Assembly: GCA_004356265.1 (NCBI GenBank)
Contig: SMXK01000046.1
Span: forward strand, 1-11,060
Length of the DNA stretch: 11,060 nt
Source of the DNA: Bacteroidota bacterium
Lineage (GTDB): Bacteria; Bacteroidota; Rhodothermia; Rhodothermales; UBA10348
Reading direction: 5' to 3'
Position numbers and translations under genes: made by a program. This document shows, piece after piece, positions 6,955 to 11,060 of the stretch. Each line of letters starts with the position of its first letter. The first letter of the stretch is position 1. The notes beneath the pieces are model-generated. The model saw nothing but the letters and a program-made list of their open reading frames with translations. It ran no database searches and was not told the origin of the DNA.

Positions 6955-8682
6955 ATGGACTCAGATCTCCGATCGATACAACAGGCTCGCACCTTGCTGG
7001 CACAGGCGGCCGAAGCGTTTCAGAAATATCACATGTTCGATCAGGCTGCGGTCGACACCGTTGTTGCTGCCATGATAAAAGCCGGGGTCAGTCAGGCGGA
7101 TCGATTGGCAACGCTGGCGGTTTCGGAAACAGGATTCGGCCGCGTCGAAAGTAAAATCGAGAAAAATTTATTTGCAACGCGTACGCTGGGAGAACGAATG
7201 GAGGGCATGCGGACATGCGGCATCATTAACAAGACTCACGGTAATTCCATCTGGGAGATTGCCACTCCGATGGGTCTGATTGCGGCACTGGTTCCCTCTA
7301 CAAACCCAACGTCCACGGCTCTTTACAAAGCGATCATATCGGCTAAAGCTCGGTGCTCCATAGTGATGAGCCCACACCCCCGCGCAGCAGAATGTACCGC
7401 GGAAGCCCTGAAAGTTGTGGCAGATGCTGCCTACGCGGCCGGTGCCCCCGAAGGTCTTTTCGGATGTATGACTGAGATTTCACTGGACGGAACGAATGCA
7501 CTTCTGGAGGACGAGCGAACGGATCTGATCCTGGCGACCGGAGGCTCAGCGATGGTCAAATCTGCGTATTCTAAAGGAAAACCAGCGTACGGTGTAGGGT
7601 CGGGGAACGTGCCTGTTTATGTGGATCGATCTGCGGACATCGAAAAGGCCGCAAAAGACATCGTGTACGGATCCTATTTTGATCACGGGACCCTGTGTTC
7701 GACAGAAAGGAGCATCGTGGCCGATGCCCCCATCAAAAATAAGTTGATCGAGCATCTCAAGAAGGCCGGCGCGTTCATTCTCGACGAAGATCAAAAGTCA
7801 AAACTGAGGAAATATATACAGGTGGATGGCCGCTTGAATGTGGATCAGGTTGGCCGGAGCCCGGCTTACATTGCGGAGAAAGCCGGCTTTTCAGTGCCTC
7901 CCAAAACCCGAACGCTGGTGGCCGAGGTGACGTCGGTCGGAAAGGATGAACCACTTTCTATGGAAACGTTGTCGCCCATCCTGTCTCTATACGAGCGGGA
8001 CGGATGGGAGGCAGGATGTGAAATGTGTAAATCTATTCTGTCTTTCGGAGGGCTCGGACACACGCTGGGCATTCACGCTGGCAATGAGCGAATAATCGAG
8101 GCTTTTGGTCTCGAAAAACCTGCCATGCGCATCGTTGTCAATACAGTTTGTGCGCTGGGATCTGTGGGGTTTACCACGCAACTGTTCCCGGCAATGACCC
8201 TGGGGCCTGGCACCATTGGCGGATCCATTACCAGTGACAACATCTCTCCCATGGACTTAATCAATATAAAACGAGTGGCCTTCGAGACAAATCCTATACA
8301 TCCTGGAACGAAAACGATCGCTGGGTCCCTACGGTACGGGGCAGAATCTGCGAAGAGGAAGACCAGTCAGGCAGACCGAAATGACTCACCGGGGTGGATG
8401 GATGAAATCGAATCCAGACTTCGTGCGCGGGCAGGATCACCGGGCACAAGCCCACGAGAAACAAAATTTGTTCGTTCCGAAAAACCCGTTTCTCAAAAGC
8501 GATCAGCGAAATTCGCCACGAATCCGGACGACCATTCTAACGCTGCACCCGACGGGCCCGCCGGATCAAACGTTGCCTCGTCCGTCATCGTCGAGAGCAC
8601 CCGGGCAACCAAAAGTGACAATTCGTACTCACTCTCCGCCGATGAAATCGACGCACTGGTTGACAGGTTTAAAAAGACATGA
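6955..8682 (+). CDS. CoA-acylating aldehyde dehydrogenase (EutE/PduP/AdhE-N type) with long C-terminal tail
   Basis: Converts an aldehyde (acetaldehyde or a similar short aldehyde), CoA and NAD+ to acyl-CoA, or the reverse. With the ATG at 6955 it has 575 residues; a TTG at 6883 in frame is rejected as start. Family motifs in order: ATPMGLIAALVPSTNPTST, MSPHPRAAECT, LATGGSAMVKSAYSKGKPAYG, GSGNVPVYVD, the catalytic cysteine C248 in FDHGTLCSTE, and FGGLGHTLGIHAGN. The core ends with TLGPGTIGGSITSDNISPMD and LINIKRVAFE. The core is close to the AdhE N-domain and to microcompartment aldehyde dehydrogenases, and stops near residue 450. The remaining ~125 residues are polar, rich in Ser, Arg, Asp and Pro, and end in a predicted amphipathic helix, an architecture known from encapsulated enzymes. 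Substrate cannot be told from sequence; sulfoacetaldehyde dehydrogenase (SauS-like) is an alternative. No alcohol dehydrogenase or shell gene is adjacent. Confidence 0.86.
   Translation: MDSDLRSIQQARTLLAQAAEAFQKYHMFDQAAVDTVVAAMIKAGVSQADRLATLAVSETGFGRVESKIEKNLFATRTLGERMEGMRTCGIINKTHGNSIWEIATPMGLIAALVPSTNPTSTALYKAIISAKARCSIVMSPHPRAAECTAEALKVVADAAYAAGAPEGLFGCMTEISLDGTNALLEDERTDLILATGGSAMVKSAYSKGKPAYGVGSGNVPVYVDRSADIEKAAKDIVYGSYFDHGTLCSTERSIVADAPIKNKLIEHLKKAGAFILDEDQKSKLRKYIQVDGRLNVDQVGRSPAYIAEKAGFSVPPKTRTLVAEVTSVGKDEPLSMETLSPILSLYERDGWEAGCEMCKSILSFGGLGHTLGIHAGNERIIEAFGLEKPAMRIVVNTVCALGSVGFTTQLFPAMTLGPGTIGGSITSDNISPMDLINIKRVAFETNPIHPGTKTIAGSLRYGAESAKRKTSQADRNDSPGWMDEIESRLRARAGSPGTSPRETKFVRSEKPVSQKRSAKFATNPDDHSNAAPDGPAGSNVASSVIVESTRATKSDNSYSLSADEIDALVDRFKKT
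8629..8679 (+). other. Candidate encapsulation peptide at the aldehyde dehydrogenase C-terminus
   Basis: The last 17 residues, SLSADEIDALVDRFKKT, form a likely amphipathic helix: L, I, L, V and F fall at i+3/i+4 spacing on one face, with acidic and basic residues on the other. They are separated from the catalytic core by a long, low-complexity polar linker. This linker-plus-helix design is that of microcompartment encapsulation peptides, which occur at N- or C-termini of such dehydrogenases. Targeting itself is inferred, as no shell protein gene is in view. Confidence 0.5.
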
Positions 8683-8732
8683 CAAGTCTCGCAGGTGCGG
8701 ACCTGGGGGCCCGAAGCCCTGCGCGTCAATGG

Positions 8733-8764
8733 GTCTGCATGTCTGCATGTCAGCGTGTCTGCGC
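8733..8764. repeat. Four tandem copies of an 8-base unit
   Basis: The units are GTCTGCAT, GTCTGCAT, GTCAGCGT and GTCTGCGC, directly adjacent. The first two are identical and the others differ at two positions each. The array lies in the intergenic region 51 bases after the aldehyde dehydrogenase stop and upstream of the efp promoter. It may be a decayed microsatellite or one copy of a dispersed intergenic repeat. Confidence 0.8.
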
Positions 8765-8812
8765 GCCGCAATTTAGTGCCTGTTTTCATGCACGATCTTC
8801 GAAAGCTTCAAA

Positions 8813-8842
8813 TTGACACCAATACGGTCTGAATGGTATATT
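8813..8842 (+). promoter_or_regulatory. Sigma-70-type promoter for efp-accB-accC
   Basis: A perfect TTGACA (-35, 8813-8818) is followed after an 18-base spacer by TATATT (-10, 8837-8842, one mismatch to TATAAT). The -10 lies 38 bases before the efp ATG, leaving a leader of about 30 bases. It is the best promoter match I found in the window, and it lies just where a new transcription unit should begin after the aldehyde dehydrogenase gene. Confidence 0.7.
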
Positions 8843-8880
8843 TTCTGTTCTAATCAAGTCAAACACCATCGCAGTATTTC

Positions 8881-9447
8881 ATGGCGGATACTAGTAATTT
8901 TCGAAACGGCTTCAGCATGATCTGGAACGGCGACATCTGGTCTATCGTCGAGTTTATGCATGTCAAACCAGGAAAAGGCGGCGCTTTTGTTCGCACTAAA
9001 TTGAGACACATCCGGACTGGTAAATTGGTCGACAACACGTTCCGTGCGGGCGAAAAAATAGAGGAGGCGCGTGTTGAGCGTCGTAAATACCAGTATCTGT
9101 ATGAGGATGATCTGGGATTACATTTCATGAATTCCGATACCTACGACCAGATCTCGCTTCCGAGAGATGCCGTGCAGGGACGAGAGTTCATCAAAGAAGG
9201 TGGCACTATCGATATCATATTCCATAGCGAAACAGAAAAAGCTTTGACGACTGAAATTCCGGGCAGTGTTGAATTAATGGTCTCTTTTACCGAACCTGGA
9301 ATAAAAGGCGATACGGCTCAGGGCGCGACCAAGCCGGCCACGCTTGAAAGCGGAGCTATCGTAAACGTCCCGCTTTTTGTTAATGAAGGAGACGTGATTC
9401 GCGTCAATACCGAAAAAGGAGAATACGTCACGCGTGTAAACGTGTAG
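8881..9447 (+). CDS. efp: Translation elongation factor P
   Basis: EF-P binds between the P and E sites of stalled ribosomes and helps form peptide bonds at consecutive prolines. The 188-residue length is normal. The N-terminal KOW-like domain carries the tip loop KPGKGGAFVRTK (29-40) with lysine K32 at the position that is modified in many bacteria (beta-lysylation or aminopentanol type), rather than the arginine of the rhamnosylated type. The block NTFRAGEKIEEARVERRKYQ, the central OB domain, and the C-terminal OB domain with GDTAQGATKPATLE and VPLFVNEGDVIRVNTEKGEY are all present. The modifying enzyme is not in the window. accB follows after 46 bases, giving an efp-accB-accC order seen in several bacterial phyla. 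No Shine-Dalgarno site precedes the ATG; the start fits the family N-terminus. Confidence 0.98.
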   Translation: MADTSNFRNGFSMIWNGDIWSIVEFMHVKPGKGGAFVRTKLRHIRTGKLVDNTFRAGEKIEEARVERRKYQYLYEDDLGLHFMNSDTYDQISLPRDAVQGREFIKEGGTIDIIFHSETEKALTTEIPGSVELMVSFTEPGIKGDTAQGATKPATLESGAIVNVPLFVNEGDVIRVNTEKGEYVTRVNV

Positions 9448-9480
9448 ATTGTAATCCCAGCTTGCACCCATTCACACAAA

Positions 9481-9487
9481 GAAGGAG
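9481..9487 (+). promoter_or_regulatory. Strong Shine-Dalgarno site of accB
   Basis: GAAGGAG lies six bases before the accB ATG at 9494, an ideal spacing, and fixes that start. It stands out because the other plus-strand genes with a visible start have weak or no such site. Confidence 0.8.
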
Positions 9488-9493
9488 TCGCTC

Positions 9494-9964
9494 ATGAATC
9501 TCGACCGATTGCGAGAGATTATAGACCTCGTTGCAGAAAGCGGCGTATCCGAAATAGAGATCGAAGAAGAAGGCCTCAGAATCGTAGTCCGGAAAAACTC
9601 TCCGGTGGCTGCGCCTGTTGCCCCGATTGTTCAGCCTCTGGTTGCTCAATTTCCTGCAGCTGGCCTCGAACTTACCCCGTCGGGTTCCAATTCTGAGGTT
9701 GATGCCGCAGCGCCGGCCAAAACAGGAACAGAGATTCATGCTCCGATAGTCGGCACCTATTACGAGTCGGCTAATCCGGAATCCGACCCGTTTGTGAGAG
9801 TCGGTCAATCGGTGAAGCCAGGTGACATTTTGTGTATCATCGAGGCCATGAAACTGATGAACGAAATAGAGTGTGAAGTTGCAGGCGTGATTACCGAAAT
9901 CCTGATTGAGAATGCTAATCCGGTCGAGTTTGACCAGCCTCTCTTTATCATTGAGACCAGCTAA
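9494..9964 (+). CDS. accB: Biotin carboxyl carrier protein of acetyl-CoA carboxylase
   Basis: Carries carboxybiotin between biotin carboxylase and carboxyltransferase in the first committed step of fatty acid synthesis. The 156-residue length is typical. Residues 1-35 (MNLDRLREIIDLVAESGVSE, then the acidic IEIEEEGLRIVVRK) form the N-terminal helix and strand usual for BCCP. Residues 36-78 are a Pro/Ala/Val-rich flexible linker. Residues 80-155 form the biotinyl domain, with EAMKLMNEIE at 118-127; the biotinylated lysine is K120. The thumb-like segment YYESANPESDPFVRVGQ (89-105) is the type found in acetyl-CoA carboxylase BCCPs. accC begins 26 bases downstream, so the two are almost surely co-transcribed and made together. 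Confidence 0.97.
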   Translation: MNLDRLREIIDLVAESGVSEIEIEEEGLRIVVRKNSPVAAPVAPIVQPLVAQFPAAGLELTPSGSNSEVDAAAPAKTGTEIHAPIVGTYYESANPESDPFVRVGQSVKPGDILCIIEAMKLMNEIECEVAGVITEILIENANPVEFDQPLFIIETS

Positions 9965-9990
9965 GTGGTCTACAGCATACCCCGTTTGAG

Positions 9991-11060
9991 TTGAAAAAAG
10001 TTTTAATCGCTAACCGCGGCGAAATTGCGCTTCGAATCATCAGGACGTGCCACGAAATGGGGCTTAAAACGGTTGCTGTTTTTTCTACGGCAGATCGGGA
10101 CTCGTTGCACGTTCGTTTCGCCGACGAAGCTGTCTGTATCGGGCCCCCGCCAGGACGAGACTCCTATCTGAGGCAGGACCGAATTATCGCGGCCGCCGAG
10201 GTCACCGGAGCGGACGCCATTCATCCGGGGTACGGATTCCTGGCTGAAAATGCTGATTTCAGTGAGGTTTGTGCCGACAACAACATCAAGTTCATTGGCG
10301 CATCTGCTGAATCCATCCGCATGATGGGTGACAAGAGTGTCGCTAAAAAGAACATGATTGAAGCCGGTGTCCCGGTCGTTCCCGGTTCCGATGGCGAAGT
10401 ACCAACTTCGAAGGAGGGGCTGGCGGTTGCGTCCGAAATGGGTTTCCCCGTAATGATAAAGGCCAGCGCAGGTGGCGGAGGACGCGGGATGCGCGTCGCC
10501 CGGAATGCCGAAGAGTTTGAGCATCAGTATAACACGGCATCCGCGGAAGCCGAAAACGCTTTCGGAAACGGAGGTGTATACATCGAAAAATTTGTCTCCG
10601 GGCCACGCCACATCGAAATTCAGATCCTGGGGGACGGACAGGGAAACTGCATTCATTTTGGGGAGCGGGAATGCTCGATTCAGCGTCGCCACCAGAAATT
10701 ACTGGAAGAATCTCCTTCCCCGGTCGTTGACGAGGAATTGAGAGCGCGTATGGGAGAATCCGCGATTCGAGGGGCACTGTCTGTTAATTACGAAGGACTC
10801 GGAACAGTAGAATTCCTGCTGGACGATCAGGGGAATTATTATTTCATGGAAATGAATACCCGTATTCAGGTCGAGCATCCGGTTACAGAAGAAGTGACGG
10901 ATTGCGACCTGGTCGAATATCAGATCAGAGTAGCCATGGGTGAAGCCGTCCAGCAGCGTGAAATACCACTTCTCGGACATGCTATCGAGTGCCGCATCAA
11001 CGCTGAAAACCCGTTCAAAGATTTCGCACCATGCCCTGGTACCATCCATACGTTTCATCC
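9991..11060 (+). CDS. accC: Biotin carboxylase subunit of acetyl-CoA carboxylase (3' end outside window)
   Basis: ATP-grasp enzyme that carboxylates the biotin on AccB using bicarbonate. The frame is open from TTG 9991 to the window end, showing 356 of about 450 residues. The N-terminus KKVLIANRGEIALRIIR is typical, so the TTG is taken as start; no ATG or GTG occurs in frame between the accB stop and this point. Landmarks: HPGYGFLAEN, GDKSVAKKNM, ATP-binding K157 with the glycine-rich loop GGGGRG (161-166), and HIEIQILGD. They continue with the metal-binding glutamate E287 in MEMNTR, catalytic-site R291 and E295 in RIQVEHPVTE, and R335 in ECRINAE, matching E. coli R292, E296 and R338 allowing for small length differences. 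All visible key residues are intact. The gene lies 26 bases after accB. AccA and AccD are not in the window. Confidence 0.97.
   Translation, partial: MKKVLIANRGEIALRIIRTCHEMGLKTVAVFSTADRDSLHVRFADEAVCIGPPPGRDSYLRQDRIIAAAEVTGADAIHPGYGFLAENADFSEVCADNNIKFIGASAESIRMMGDKSVAKKNMIEAGVPVVPGSDGEVPTSKEGLAVASEMGFPVMIKASAGGGGRGMRVARNAEEFEHQYNTASAEAENAFGNGGVYIEKFVSGPRHIEIQILGDGQGNCIHFGERECSIQRRHQKLLEESPSPVVDEELRARMGESAIRGALSVNYEGLGTVEFLLDDQGNYYFMEMNTRIQVEHPVTEEVTDCDLVEYQIRVAMGEAVQQREIPLLGHAIECRINAENPFKDFAPCPGTIHTFH

Noticed and set aside
8692..8719. CAGGT-GCGG-ACCTG and GGGC-CCGAA-GCCC hairpins after the aldehyde dehydrogenase as a terminator
   Set aside because: Stems are only 5 and 4 bases long and no T-run follows; too weak to call.
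10003..10692. 229-residue open frame on the minus strand
   Set aside because: It lies wholly antisense to accC, whose conserved motifs are continuous across it. It has no recognisable protein features.

Overview
The window is ordinary bacterial chromosome with moderate GC content. It looks like the Bacteroidota/Rhodothermota side of the tree (Rhodothermota or Balneolota-like). The reasons are the bacillithiol genes bshC and bshB1, the consecutive efp-accB-accC block, a BCCP N-terminus of the kind seen in that group, and the near absence of Shine-Dalgarno sites, with only accB having a strong one. The assignment is an inference from protein character; no rRNA or tRNA gene is present. No mobile element or CRISPR array was seen.

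Layout. Positions 1-4512 (+): the 3' part of bshC, a complete leuS and a complete bshB1, with gaps of 59 and 49 bases, so probably one transcript. BshB1 and BshC carry out the last two steps of bacillithiol synthesis (deacetylation of GlcNAc-malate, then cysteine addition), and leucyl-tRNA synthetase sits between them. Positions 4516-6840 (-): two genes convergent to bshB1. The first encodes a KaiC/RecA-fold protein joined to a GGDEF-like domain, with key residues changed in both. The second encodes a single-pass membrane protein resembling an anti-sigma factor. Positions 6955-8682 (+): a CoA-acylating aldehyde dehydrogenase, divergent from the anti-sigma-like gene. Its catalytic domain is followed by a roughly 125-residue polar tail ending in a short amphipathic helix. 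Positions 8683-8880: an intergenic region with four tandem copies of an 8-base unit and a good sigma-70-type promoter. Positions 8881-11060 (+): efp, accB and the 5' three quarters of accC, which is cut by the window end. EF-P serves translation, and AccB/AccC form the biotin carboxylase half of acetyl-CoA carboxylase.

Most unusual points. (1) The aldehyde dehydrogenase C-terminus has the architecture of a bacterial-microcompartment encapsulation peptide, yet no shell gene is visible here. (2) The 4516-5961 gene fuses an apparently inactive KaiC-like module to an apparently inactive GGDEF-like module, suggesting a sensor or scaffold rather than an enzyme. (3) Beside it lies an anti-sigma-like membrane protein without a zinc motif or a partner sigma gene. 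The rest is well-known housekeeping.
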